From NCBI RefSeq assembly GCF_910592395.1, contig NC_088308.1, positions 12,477,001 to 12,541,000 of the forward strand: a stretch of 64,000 nt of DNA, given 5' to 3'. Every line of letters starts with the position of its first letter. Position 1 is the stretch's first letter. A program made the translations under genes and the position numbers. This DNA comes from Lineus longissimus. Lineage: Eukaryota > Nemertea > Pilidiophora > Heteronemertea > Lineidae. This document shows positions 1-10,954 of this stretch, piece after piece. The notes under the pieces are model-generated. The model did no database searches, was not told the DNA's origin, and saw only the letters and a program-made list of their open reading frames with translations.

Positions 1-61
1 GTCGGAAGGGGCGCAATACCGAGGCAACTACACCGCGCCATCTGTCGCCGGATCTTAGAAC

Positions 62-188
62 TTGCAATTGCCGTGTCTATTCAGATTCCAGCGTCCGTCT
101 AAATTAGCCCCCGATTTGCCCCATCGAGCTCGATGGGGCTAATAGACACGGGGATTTGACACACGGGTCTATTTAGACACGGCAATTC
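62..188. repeat. Foldback repeat with central 22-bp palindrome
   Basis: Nested inverted repeats. Outer arms carry ATTGCCGTGTCT (near 67-78) and AGACACGGCAAT (near 175-186). A second pair is CCGTGTCTATT (71-81) with AATAGACACGG (141-151). The centre, 118-139, is a perfect 22-bp palindrome around GAGCTC. No coding potential is seen. It looks like a small foldback element or MITE remnant. Confidence 0.6.
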
Positions 189-950
189 ATAGGTGTAAGC
201 GCAAAAGACACGGGAATTTGATAGGTGGAAGTACGACTATAGTAGTATTATCGTACATCTGTAATAATTATTCACAATGTGATCTTATTTCTGTTCCTGA
301 AAAGTTGTTTTCAGTGTATTTTCTCCTTGAAATCGATCACTTCAGGTACTATTACTGTTCATACCTAGCTAAATTAGTGTCTAGTTTCGTCTCTGATGAC
401 ATTTATTTCGTAAAAATCGCTGTTTTTTTCTAAAAAGGTGTTTTTGTGGTCATTTTGGCTGTTTATTTCGAGGGTACGGTAGGAGGTCATCGTTCACTCG
501 ATAACTCTTTTTAAAATGAAATAAAAGCGTTTTAAGATACATGATATGAATTGATATTAATATTCGTTAAGTGGGATTGTCGGTGGACGTTCATTGTTGA
601 ACAGTTGTGCTGGAATTACGAAAATATATCGATATCGTTGAGAGTTCATTCATTAGGGGCCTGCTCTCAATTTTCCTTACAAAGCCTCTAGCACTGGGCA
701 ATTGCCACCATCTTGAAAAGCAGTGTCGCGGATGGCTATCGCATCGCCACTACGCATGAGAACACGATGGCTGCCCTGCGCTGCATTGATAGTTCGTAAT
801 AAATTCACATAAAAACACACCAGAAGATCTCCAATTTTATTTACAAAGATCATATTTAGTTATTTATTGATAAAACAAGCCATTTTACCACAGCAGGTGA
901 CACATATTAGGCCTGAATAAGACTTTAGAATTTGAAGTGGTGGTGACGAT
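189..950. other. Non-coding, AT-rich; nothing recognised
   Basis: A 71-codon ORF at 218-433 has no recognisable motif and is probably chance. No RNA gene or clear repeat boundary is seen. Confidence 0.5.
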
Positions 951-962
951 GCCGATATCCAA

Positions 963-1980
963 GATGGCGGAATTATACCAGTGGTCAAATCTCATCTATT
1001 TTGGGTAATTGCATCATTATTTCTTTTTGTGATTGGTGATTTGTAAAATTGAGAATGATTGAAAAATCAGTATTTTTTCACCCAAAGGCATGAGTGAACA
1101 TTTGATAAGTTTATTGTGATTTAATTAAGTACATTTCCGAGAATAATTAGTGAAAGTTTCAGTAGGTGTCGATTTTTGTAAAGTAGTGTATAGGCGATGG
1201 ATTGGCTCAGCCATGTGCTCGTCGTGTCACTGTCAGCGGGGCGCAAGCCGTCATGGGGGATGTACACTACAATGCACGTGATTGATGGTTCAACATTTAC
1301 TCTCGTTGACAGTGTATTATTGAAATACTAGCATTGTACCCGTAGCCCAGGCAGGTTCAAATGGGCTATACCTTGAATAGATTGAATTGCAATGAAAATC
1401 TAATGTCGGCCTCCAAATGGCTCGAACCAATTGCACTATCAGTCACTACTATAACTTTTAAATGCGTGCTCCTCCTACATGTAGCAAGGTCTCGGGCAAG
1501 GCACTTACTCGACAGGCAAGCTAGAAGTTCAGCACCGTGAGCAGCTCCTTGATAAGGCCATGCCAAGTTCGGAGTGCCTCTTCAGATACATCAAGTATTG
1601 AAAGCTGTGGTGAGCACATAAACAGACCATCGTAACCTTCATTTGAAAATCCCTTCATAATCAAGGGCTAGCTCTGGCTAACACAGCACCCATAGACAAT
1701 AGCCCACCAATTTGATCCCAGCTCCTTACTGCGGGAAAACCCAAGTCAAGCAACCAAAAGTACCAAAAATACATTTTTGTTTACATTTGAACAGGACACA
1801 TACGTTTGTTTACAATTTCTTTCCCCGCGAAATCTCGAAGATCAGGTGACCTGCAATCGTGGATTGAAAATAACATTAACCTTGGTTCAGCAGGTCAACA
1901 GGTACAGGCTGTTCCAATCATCCCCCTACAGCCAGCTGTTCAACAGGTAGTGTTACTCACCCCACAGGGAGTGCAGGTAA
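963..1980 (+). CDS. Possible 5' exons of an unrecognised gene (weak)
   Basis: An ATG in the context AAGATGGCGG at 963 opens a short exon (MAELYQWSNLIYFG) ending at a GGGTAATT donor near 1007. An acceptor TTGAACAG at 1786-1793 could join in frame to an exon running to about 1844. A separate open stretch up to 1978, rich in Q, V, L and P (it includes VQAVPIIPLQPAVQQVV), ends at the donor-like CAGGTAATTG. The joins compete with one another and no domain is recognised. RNA evidence would be needed to call it a gene. Confidence 0.22.
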
Positions 1981-2353
1981 TTGATTAATCCCCTGCATAA
2001 CTAAACAGCAATGGCTTGGCTTCTGTGAGTGGTAAGAAGAATTGACAGTGTCCGATTAAAAATCCCTCATTTCTGCTCCGCTGAAGTAAATTTCCGAAAA
2101 TAAACATAACGTTGCATCAGGATAACATATCACCTGCAAACGTGCAAAATTTCGAGACGAAACACTACCCCCAAATGGCACTTTATCGAGCCGCCTTATA
2201 GTATTATGATATAGATTTGATTGTGATGATGGTGTATTGTACTAGGCCTTGCATGCTCCCAACGTGTGGCATATTTCACATTGATACTACCAGTATCAAT
2301 TACAAAAAAATAGATTGTGAGTAACAATAGGCCTACAATCAATGCTACATGTC

Positions 2354-2571
2354 ATGAGGGTGGGAACGGGGAAGGGGGGGGGGGGGTAACTGTCTCGACG
2401 TCCCGTTAGGAGAAAAGGCTTATCCCGTTTCCCAATACGCAATTTTAGCCGAATCGTGACGCAAAACACGGCTTGTCTCGAATCCCGCTAAAATAAGGGT
2501 GTTTATCCCGAATCCCGACAGTTATTTTCGGCCCATCCCAGTGTCCCGAAAATACCCGTTCTCCCCCTCAT
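2354..2571. repeat. Short inverted-repeat element with G-tract
   Basis: The left end ATGAGGGTGGGAACGGG is matched in reverse complement by ACCCGTTCTCCCCCTCAT at the right end. The interior has a long G-run (near 2376-2387) and several copies of CCCGAATCCCG. It resembles a non-autonomous element. No target-site duplication could be defined. Confidence 0.4.
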
Positions 2572-2610
2572 ACATAGTAGACCATATTGTCACATTGATG
2601 TTTTCTTTCA

Positions 2611-3400
2611 TTACAGTTAGACTTCGAGATCTACATTTTCGACAAAGGCCTGGTGTAATATTACGTACTTGATGAAGGTAATATTAATTTCTTCAAATTT
2701 GAAGCATGACGTTAATGGGGTACCAGCACAACTTCATTGACTGCTACGTGGCGCTGGTGGTAACTAAGGTATTGCATCGCTCATATCACTTGAAAAAAAC
2801 ATTTACCCTAGTTACGACCAAAGCTGCTTAGCAGAGGGCGATACCTCATCAGGAGCGCCACAATCATATCATTGGTGTGAAAGCATTTGTATGAAGTTTT
2901 TCAGTTCTCAATGTGTTCAAAACCTTAATTGTGAAATTGTGCACTTCGAATTCAAATTTACGTCACTACGTTAGTTTGACATCCATTGATGTCACGGTAA
3001 TTTCACTGTTATGCTGTGCTGCTTTCAGGTTTAATGACACGAATGAGTACAAGTACATTGCATTTTTCGACGAAGGCCTTCTGTAATTTCATACGCTTCT
3101 TACGGTTAGTATTGATTCATAATTTCTAGTAAAAAAGTTAATTTTGAAAGTGAAAAATATGTTACAATACAATAGACCTGCAAATACCATATACGCAAGT
3201 TTTGAACAAATATCACACATATTCCCCAGTTGACTTGTGATGATATTGATAATGGTGGTGGTGGTGTTATCATGTACATGGCTTCTAACGTAGTAAATGT
3301 TTTCTTTTCAGCAACATTCAATAGATTTATTTACTGTATTATCATTTCGACCAAGGCGAATTCGACACTTCAATTACACAAGGTTAGTAACTTTTGTTCA
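2611..3400 (+). repeat. Three related 3'-exon-like blocks (tandem duplication)
   Basis: Three blocks each begin after a polypyrimidine-AG (near 2618, 3029 and 3311) and share a core of the form TTTCGAC-AAGGC. The first two read as short ends with FDKGLV-stop and FDEGLL-stop; the third is diverged. They are spaced about 300-400 bp apart. This may be a set of duplicated terminal exons, or merely a duplicated non-coding repeat. Confidence 0.35.
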
Positions 3401-3424
3401 CAAAATCCAAATGGAGGCAAATAC

Positions 3425-3960
3425 AGAACAATCAAACTTAGTCATTCCAGTCAGTTACTGAAGCACAGTGAAAACTGTCGGGAGCAGTGCAACTGATGGC
3501 ATGTCAAACTTCCAGTGACTGTCCCTGTCCATATATTTCAAGACAGTACAAATCTTGTAATAATTTTGTTTCTGCAATGTACGTTATTATGTATCATTTC
3601 AGCACAATCAAACTTAGTCATTCCAGTCAGTTACTGAAGCACAGCGAAAACTGTCTGAATTAGTGCTGCTGATGGCATGTAATTACTCTACTACCACTAC
3701 CAGTGACAGTCAATGTCCATATATTTTCAAGTGTGCGAAATTAGTACTCGTCTACTTCTTAGTGTTATTTGAATGCAATGTATGTTATAAAAATATTTTT
3801 TCAACACTATATCAACATTCTCATTCCTGTCAGTTTCTGAAAATCAGCTAAAGCAATCGCTACCAATGCAGCTGATAACAGCAATTCTTTTTGTTCCCAA
3901 TGCCCATCCATGACAATATATTTCACGCATGTGACAATCATGTAATCATCCTGTTTTTTG
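3425..3960 (+). repeat. Three diverged tandem units, UTR-like
   Basis: The motif CATTCCAGTCAGTTACTGAA occurs near 3442 and 3617, and a diverged form lies near 3819. Each is followed by a related stretch containing GTCCATATATTT or a similar string. The units are about 175-210 bp long. AATAAATAAA follows near 3975, so this could be a triplicated 3' UTR. Confidence 0.5.
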
Positions 3961-4168
3961 TGTTCTATTCATGCAATAAATAAATTCAGTATTTTCAAAT
4001 CATTGGTGCTACAAAACTATTCTCATTATAGATTATTCATATTTTTATAAAATGCTGTCATGTCAAATTTTGTGTCCTATAAATCATTATGAAGTCGGCA
4101 TTTTATATACAACTTTTGTACTCCTCCTAAATAAACATACAAATCTTGTTTTATGTAAACTTTGTATA

Positions 4169-4358
4169 TGTGACCCGTCACAGCAAAACCAGGCGCATGT
4201 CGCTCTGAGCTTGGCAGGTTGAGACGGACTGTTTGTTCATTTATCTATTGTCTGCCTTTTGTAAAATATGAGCACATCAATTTCTTCCATTATCTCCTGG
4301 TGTCATTTAGGCTCATCTTCTGTGCGACATGTACCTGGTTTTGCTGTGACGGGTCACA
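4169..4358. mobile_element. TA-flanked MITE, Tc1/mariner-like
   Basis: The 190-bp element has near-perfect TIRs of about 35 bp beginning TGTGACCCGTCACAGC. It is flanked by TA on both sides (4167-4168 and 4359-4360). There is no ORF. A TA duplication is the hallmark of the Tc1/mariner superfamily. The TIR itself contains the small palindrome GTGACCCGTCAC. Confidence 0.75.
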
Positions 4359-4361
4359 TAT

Positions 4362-5040
4362 TCTATAGATATACAACACTCTAATGTCACAATGCCTCTC
4401 TCACTCGCTTTTATATAGCAAGATGTATGAATAAACATGACACACCAACTATGTACAAAATTGCTAACAAACTGCACCATTTGTCAGTACACCACATGAA
4501 ATACAGAGATATGTCTTAATTCTAATCTTTCATTAGCGACACCATTTCTTACCCGAGTGCCTCCTTCATTCATACATCTTGTACTTTAACTCAAGATACC
4601 CATCTTTGAATATTTTTAGTATACCAAGTACTACAATGTCAATGTATTGAAGTCATGTTCTTGTAGTGTTATTGGCTTTCTATTATCTTGTCAAAATACC
4701 GCTTGGTTCTCGCAAAATCTCAATAAAAACAAATGCTATTGCATGTATTGCATATTCTAACAGCTATCCACTGTATCGATTTATCCATCATCTGTACTAT
4801 TTGTCACAAAAATGTTATATTATGTAAATCATATTTCATTACATAATGCACACTGCCAATTACTGCTGAACCATTCATATGTCATTTAAATAAATAATTT
4901 TCAACTTTTTAAAACCGTCTTATAGTACTGTTCTTGTCACTTAGCTGAACCAATTGCACTATAGCATGAAATTTTCAGAAATGCCCCAGGGACTGAAAAG
5001 TGCTGTTTTAACAGAGAGGTGTCCTAAACTGAGAAGTCGA
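4362..5040. other. AT-rich non-coding stretch
   Basis: The stretch holds several AATAAA-type words (for example near 4720 and 4889) but no coding signal or clear repeat. Confidence 0.4.
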
Positions 5041-5045
5041 GTTGA

Positions 5046-5625
5046 ATGGAAACAACCAATTTGGAACCAAAAACTACTGTCCTTATTAAAGAGGTTGTCC
5101 TCAATAGAAAGGTGTCCACAAAAAGTAGGTCCACTGTATATGAAAGTACAAACCCTGGTACATGTAGTGACATCATCTACTCCTCGATGTGGACACCTGC
5201 AAATGCAGCGACAATGTCACATCAGTTATTTAATTCATCATCCTTTGTGCAGATGGCACCACTCATCAAGCATGTTGGTGACGAATAGTGTCGCAGCATT
5301 TCGTCACTGAGCTTACACGAAAATTCAGCCATAAGTGTAACACTGTAGGGTTGTTTCCAACCAAAACATGTTCGAAATGTGTCAAGCATTCGGAACACCC
5401 AAAGACTGATTAGAGAATTCAAAATTGAATGGAACAACCAATTTGGGACCAAAACTAGTGTCCTTATTGGAAAGGTTGTCTTTAATAGAGAGGTGTCTAC
5501 TAACGGAGGTTCCACTGTATATAATGTAGGAACCCTGGTTGTGACATTGTCCACTCCTCCAGCTGCACACCACCAAATCCACAACAATGTCACACCAGTT
5601 ATTTAGTTCATCATGCTTAGGGTCA
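5046..5625 (+). repeat. Two diverged copies of a ~200-bp repeat
   Basis: 5046-5255 and 5428-5625 share AACCAATTTGG, GTGTCCTTATT, GAGGTGTC and TCCACTGTATAT words in the same order. A further fragment of the same family lies near 15,850 (GTGTCCTTATTAGAGAGGT). The short ORFs here differ between copies and are probably not genes. Confidence 0.6.
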
Positions 5626-5669
5626 TTGTACTTTCATCTTATGTAAAATGTAACTTTTTACACGGTTTC

Positions 5670-5706
5670 AATAAACGATTTGTAATTTGTAATTTGTAAA
5701 TTATAA
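5670..5706 (+). other. AATAAA followed by short A/T-rich tandem tail
   Basis: AATAAA near 5670 is followed by repeats of TAATTTG up to about 5706. It looks like a poly-A signal plus the microsatellite tail of a retroposed sequence. No upstream coding region could be tied to it. Confidence 0.35.
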
Positions 5707-6590
5707 ATTTCACTAATAATTTGACGCCGCCAATTCCACTGGTCTTCGAAATACGTAAGCTACACTGTTGACGACTATGACACTCCTCACAAACCACATT
5801 GTGAATCAGACGCCGATAGGCTTGTTATTATAATATCGTACATCCGTACAATTGTAGGTCTGCTGGTATCTTATGTCATTGCCCTTGGCCTTCCATAATC
5901 ATTTTTATATAATGACATCAGGACCTTGTGGATGCGAAAGCCTCCTGGGACCCACATGTATGACAAGACATTTGCAATCTCCTCAAACAACTCGCCCAAG
6001 AACAATACTTCCGAAGTGGGTGAATAATCTTTTTTGCCATCCTCTAACCGTCCAAGAATGTTTAAGACCAAAACCCACAAGACCCCAAAGCGTGAGGGCG
6101 AGGCGATGTGCGTATGCGATTTGCGTTTTTTTTACGCGCGGTTTCATGAACTCATTGCGTGTCGAAGTTACGCGGATCATAGCGTTTTGCTACCCTGTCC
6201 AGCTCTAGGGATTCACATACAAATCATGGCGTCCATTGGATGAATTTTGCGACTTTCTTGCCATTCTACCTTCACACAAGGCATATAAAATATGTCTTTT
6301 TTGGACCTCCAAAATCAAACGTTCAGTGCTGTCAGCCATCGTAGACCGAAATGAAGAAGTGTAGTAAGGGAATATTATACAGAAGGAAGCTTGTGTCATT
6401 CTATTCATACTATATCAGTGCATTCTCCGCAAACAATAGTGGTATATCTACGATTGGTATTAGTGGCTTATAACGTACATATCCCACGATCGAAATCAGG
6501 CTGCCCCACCTTTCAGCTAGGGGTGGAACTAAACAGACATTGCGCTACAGTGGATATGAACTATAGCAACGAAGTATCTTTTAAGTTATG
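5707..6590. other. Non-coding; shares a repeat edge with 21.86 kb
   Basis: Only overlapping short ORFs are present. The string CACAAGACCCCAAAGC (near 6073) recurs near 21,868, so part of this stretch is a dispersed repeat. Confidence 0.4.
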
Positions 6591-6803
6591 CGTGACGTCA
6601 GAGTGACGTCATTTTGTAAACAAAGGTATCCATCTATTCGCAAAACCGGAAGGAGTGTAGAATCCCCCGTCAAAAGTAGCGCAGTAAAAAATAAAAATGA
6701 AAATAAAAAATATAAAAAGTAGTCCCGGAATCAATTGCACTGAATAGCAGAGCCGTAGGGGCATGGAGGTATTATAATAGGGGATGAGGGATGATCGAGG
6801 TGG

Positions 6804-7105
6804 ATTGATCGATTGGTCGATTGGTCGGGTGGTGGATTGGTCGGGTGGTGGATTGGTCGGGTGGTGGATTGGTCGGATGGTGGATTGGTCGGGTGGTCGG
6901 GTGGTCGATTGGTCGGGCGGTCGATTGGTCGGGTGGTGGATTGGTCGGGTGGTGGATTGGTCGGGTGGTGGATTGGTCGGGTGGTGGATTGGTCGGGTGG
7001 TGGATTGGTCGGGTGGTGGATTGGTCGGATGGTGGATTGGTCGGGTGGTCGGGTGGTCGATTGGTCGGGTGGTCGATTGGTCGATTGGTCGGGTGGTCGA
7101 TTGGT
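6804..7105 (+). repeat. 16-bp minisatellite, unit TGGATTGGTCGGGTGG
   Basis: About 18 units of 15-16 bp. The unit has no stop codon and a length not divisible by three, so all three forward frames stay open and spell the same cyclic peptide (VVDWSGGGLVGWWIGR). The reverse strand gives a PTTRPIHHP-type ORF in the same way. These ORFs are by-products of the repeat and not genes. Confidence 0.9.
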
Positions 7106-7439
7106 AACTCAAAATTGAAAAAAAAATGAAAATCAAGTTGTCTGTACCAAGTAAGCCCTCACGTTTTCAATGATACAAACTATCCCAAAATCAACCTTTT
7201 CAAAAAAATGCTATTCAACTTTTTATCGTCGCTGAATGGTGCGCCGTTGCGAGATCGTCAAGGCATCAGCAGACGGAGCAATCCCCATAATGAGATGCGT
7301 AGGTGCGATGACTGGAACGAGGCTGAAATGGACCACCGGATTGTAAAGTCAGGCCGGAATTCCGCCGGAGACTGTTCGCTGACGTGACGAGGCGACGTGA
7401 CGTGACGACGTCACAAAGACGACTCCCTGGTGTGCGAAG

Positions 7440-7487
7440 TGACGTCAAGCGGGGCCCGAATGACGTCATCCGCTGTGGGTGACGTCA
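7440..7487. promoter_or_regulatory. Cluster of CRE palindromes (TGACGTCA)
   Basis: Perfect TGACGTCA occurs at 7440-7447, 7461-7468 and 7480-7487. Two more lie just outside the element at 6593-6600 and 6604-6611, and CGTGACG-type half sites lie near 7384-7412. The octamer is the known CREB/ATF site. Regulatory function here is not shown. Confidence 0.5.
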
Positions 7488-7619
7488 CTACCCGACCAAT
7501 CGACCGCCCGACCATCCGACCAATCGACGAACTAACTTGACTATACAACCGATTCACTCCTGAAAAAAAAGCGGAGGAACTTCCGACGGGGGATTCTACA
7601 CTTCTGCCGCAAAACCAGC

Positions 7620-8975
7620 CCGTATGAATGTTTTATATTTGCATTAGGTTTGTAGTAATCATATAGTTTCATGACTCTTCAATTATTCTGATTAATCTTC
7701 ACGCAAGTTTTCGACAATTTTAAAGTTGTCAATATTTGCGGCAACCCATTTTACTGGGGAACTATATCAGCTCATCCTCGTTTCTCGTGCTACTTTTTTA
7801 GCCACTGCCTCTGCCGCTACTAAAACAGCAGCACAGGCACGTGAAACTTAGAGACCCCCCCCCCCCGTTCGGTTGCCCCCTTGACTGACAAACGAACCCA
7901 GACTACACCGACAGCAAATCTAAAAACGATATCATTTTACATTTGGGGGGGGGGTGGAGGTAGTTAGTCGAGGTGGCCTGAGCTGAATTGAAGGGGTAGG
8001 GGGCCTGGGCAATTGAGCTATTATATAATTTCTCGCGCCTGTGCGCAGTAGTTTCGAGATCTCGCGGGATACAGAACGTGCGACATTCGATTTATCGGAT
8101 GGTGTTGTAGTATTTCAGTTTTGCTCAATTCCATTGCTATTTACGGTTTGAAGTACCGGTAGGCTATGAAACGTAGACCATGTCATAGTTAGGACCGCAT
8201 CAAATATCATGACCATGGAATTTGGTGGTAAGTATAGCCAGGTGGTCGCCAAAGGTGTTGTTTTTTTGTCACCTAATTGTCCTAAATCGATCTGAGAAAA
8301 AAGCATGGCCGTCGCCGAGCCCCGGCCCAGGCCCAGCAGGGCACGTGCCTAGCTAGGCCTACCACCTGTATTGATAAATGAGATGCATCCCCATGCTGCT
8401 GCCGTAAATGTATGTAAATGCTCGATGCGTGGACATCTTCATCATTATTTGTCATCATTCACATATCACATTGATGTAATGGTAGGCCTAGTCCCCCCCC
8501 CCCCCCCCCACCATGCCCACCCCCTAGGCCTAGCCTACCCTGTGTGTCACATTCATTGACTTAGACCGGCGTGCCTGCCCTTCTGCCAAAAGAGGTAATT
8601 CATGAATTGTGGCCTCAAATATGGTGGCGTTTCAATATTTCCCAGGCCGATTACCTGTCATCGCATTAATTATTTCAATGTGATGTCTTGTCACAAGTCA
8701 CCTCATGCATGCACAGTGATTGACCAATTCGAAAATAACATAGAACATGTATCACGTGAACGTTCAGGGGTGTAGCCTGATATCGCAGTGGGGGGGGGGG
8801 GGTTCTTCACCTATTTCTTGAGCAACGAAGGCGCTAAGCCCGTGAACATGAGACCGAAATCTGGCAGGTCAGCACTCCCAGTTACGAAGGACTGTATAAG
8901 GTCACTCGGGCCTCTCAATTACATGATTCCTACACCGTACAGGATGTCCCCAAATTAGGTGGGTTTTTTTCTTCT
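7620..8975. other. Non-coding with several poly-C/G runs
   Basis: Homopolymer runs lie at about 7856-7866, 8490-8508 and 8790-8802. No coding exon is recognised. The minus-strand ORF at 8115-8306 lacks motifs. Confidence 0.5.
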
Positions 8976-8980
8976 TTTTA

Positions 8981-10103
8981 GCTCACCTCTTAGCAGAGGT
9001 GAGCTTATCCCATACCGTGGCGTCCGTCGTCCGTCGTCGTCGTCGTCGTCGTCGTCGTCCGTCGTCGTCCGTCGTCCGTTAGCAGGGCACGTTTCGTAAC
9101 TGTTAGAGCTATTGAGTTGAAACTTGGTACACATGTACCCTTATGTAATGACACCTTGGAGACCAAGTTTCGGTCCGATTCGTTTCATGGTTTGGCCACC
9201 AGGGGGCCAAACGTTAAAAGTGAAAATATGCAATATCTCCCTTAATAGTAGTCGGGAAATTTTGAAAAAAATATGGTAGGTACTTCTAGCAAAGGTGCAT
9301 CATATATCCTCCGGGTTTTTGATTTGACCTCCTTTTCAAGGTCACAGAGGTCAAATGGTGTAAATTGGCCGTTAGGATGTAACGATGGCACGTTTCTAAA
9401 CTGCAATGACTATTGATACCGAATTTGGTACACATTTACCCCTTAGTCAGGTGATCTCAGGGACCGAAGTTTGGTCCAATATGATTCACCACTTGACCAC
9501 CAGGGGGCAAAATCCAAAAACCTTAAAAATGTGATTATTCCTTAACTTCTTGCCCGATTGCCACCAATTTGATATCATGGGTACATCTAACCACCATACA
9601 GTATATGTCACACAGGTTTTTAATTTGACCTTCTTGTCAAGGTCACAGAGGTCAAATTCGCTGTCAGGCCGTAACTATGGCACGTTTCTTAACTGCAATG
9701 ACTATTGATCACAAATTAAGTACACATGTACCCCTTGGTCAGGTGATCTCAGGTACCGAAGTTTGGTGCGATCTGATTTGCCGTTTGGCCTCCAGGGAGG
9801 GGGCCAAATCCTAAATTCTTCAAAATGCCATTATTCCTAGTAATGACTTGCCCGATTGGCACCAATTTTATATCATAGGTACATCTAATTCTAACAACCA
9901 TTCAATGTGTCACCCGGGTCTTCTTTGATTTGACCTACTTTTCAAGGTCACCGAGGTCGAATGTACTGTAAATTGGCCATTTTGGGGAAATTGTAATTGC
10001 TTGGACCTACATCAAACCTAACACTACATGACACAATACCATGCTCTTTATCCATCTTTCCTCCACATGAGGTGAGCACAATGGCCCTGGCCATTTCATT
10101 TTT
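8981..10103 (+). repeat. Dispersed AGGTCA repeat, copy 1
   Basis: The copy begins with a perfect hairpin (GCTCACCTCT-TAGC-AGAGGTGAGC, 8981-9004) and a CGTCGTC microsatellite (about 9007-9078). About three units of ~300 bp follow. Each unit has CACGTTTCTTAACTGC, TTGGTACACATGTACC, CACCAGGGGGC and AAGGTCACAGAGGTCAAA in that order. It ends with GTGAGCACAATGGCCCTGGC. No ORF is conserved. Three other copies are in this window. Confidence 0.8.
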
Positions 10104-10950
10104 AAATATGACCCCCCTGAAGCGTTTTTTGACCCCTAACATAACCAAATCTCATCCAAATGGCCTCACTTTAAAGTTTTCCCCTAAAATTATGATTTTT
10201 CAGGTGTATGTGGTGATATCAGTCACTAACTTTGATTTATGACATCGCTGTTCAGGCAAATTGGCATGATGAAATGTCTCCAAATTAAGCCAAAAAGCAA
10301 AAAAAACATGTCCCCCAAAATAGGCTAAAAAAATACAGGGTGTAGAGGTCTCCACGTAATTAAAAGGCCTGTCACTCTATCGTACAATGGCCCATTTGGA
10401 TAGAATCATGGGTGTTACAAAACTCAGTAGAAAAGTATTTTTGACTGTCCTCAGCGGATCCTTTTCTCAAGCTGGGGTTGGTTCGAACCCCCCTGATCCC
10501 CCCCCCCCCCCCCCCCCGGCTACATCCCTGACGTTAGACATTCCTAAAAATAGCACTGCGATAGACCGTATCTGCATAGTAGTAAGCTTAAACTCGTTGC
10601 GCAGGAATTCCCTACCTTTATTGGCACAGATACTCGACTCAATGGCGGATCGGAGCGTAGAACATCGAGAGTATTCAAATGGGCTATCGTTGATTAGGCT
10701 CTGCTCATCCCGAGGCCAACCTTGTGTCTTCCTGTTTTGCCACCACATGTAGGTTCATTGGCAAGGATGTGGCCAATCAGGCGCCTCCCCTTTAACTATT
10801 GGCATTGTCTGAAGTTGTCTTAAGGCCTTCTAAAGCTTCGTGTTCGTTAAAATCATAAATCGAGTGTAGCCTGCATGGAGGCTGTATTTTGTCTAGGCTA
10901 AGTCATAGTTTTGACTAGTATTAGTATTTGTCACTTTATGTGTTTGTTTT
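10104..10950. other. Non-coding with C-run
   Basis: A long C-run lies at about 10,500-10,517. The ORFs flanking it encode only homopolymer-derived tracts. GGTTCGAACCC near 10,481 resembles a tRNA B box, but no cloverleaf could be drawn. Confidence 0.45.
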
Positions 10951-10954
10951 TCAG

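Larger units (their letters stand above)
6654..7602. mobile_element. Inverted-repeat element with minisatellite core
   Basis: AGTGTAGAATCCCCCGTC at 6654-6671 is matched exactly in reverse complement at 7585-7602. Looser matching (CGCAAAACC, GGAAG) continues on both sides. Inside are a 16-bp tandem array (6804-7105), an inverted fragment of the same array (about 7493-7530) and CRE-rich DNA. No transposase is seen, so the element is non-autonomous and foldback-like. Confidence 0.65.

Noticed and set aside
6609-7136. 175-codon minus-strand ORF and three ~100-codon plus-strand ORFs
   Set aside because: All are created by the 16-bp minisatellite, whose unit has no stop in any frame. There is no independent coding signal.
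10470-10500. GGTTCGAACCC as a tRNA or SINE B box
   Set aside because: No matching A box, acceptor stem or cloverleaf could be drawn, and no tandem tail follows.
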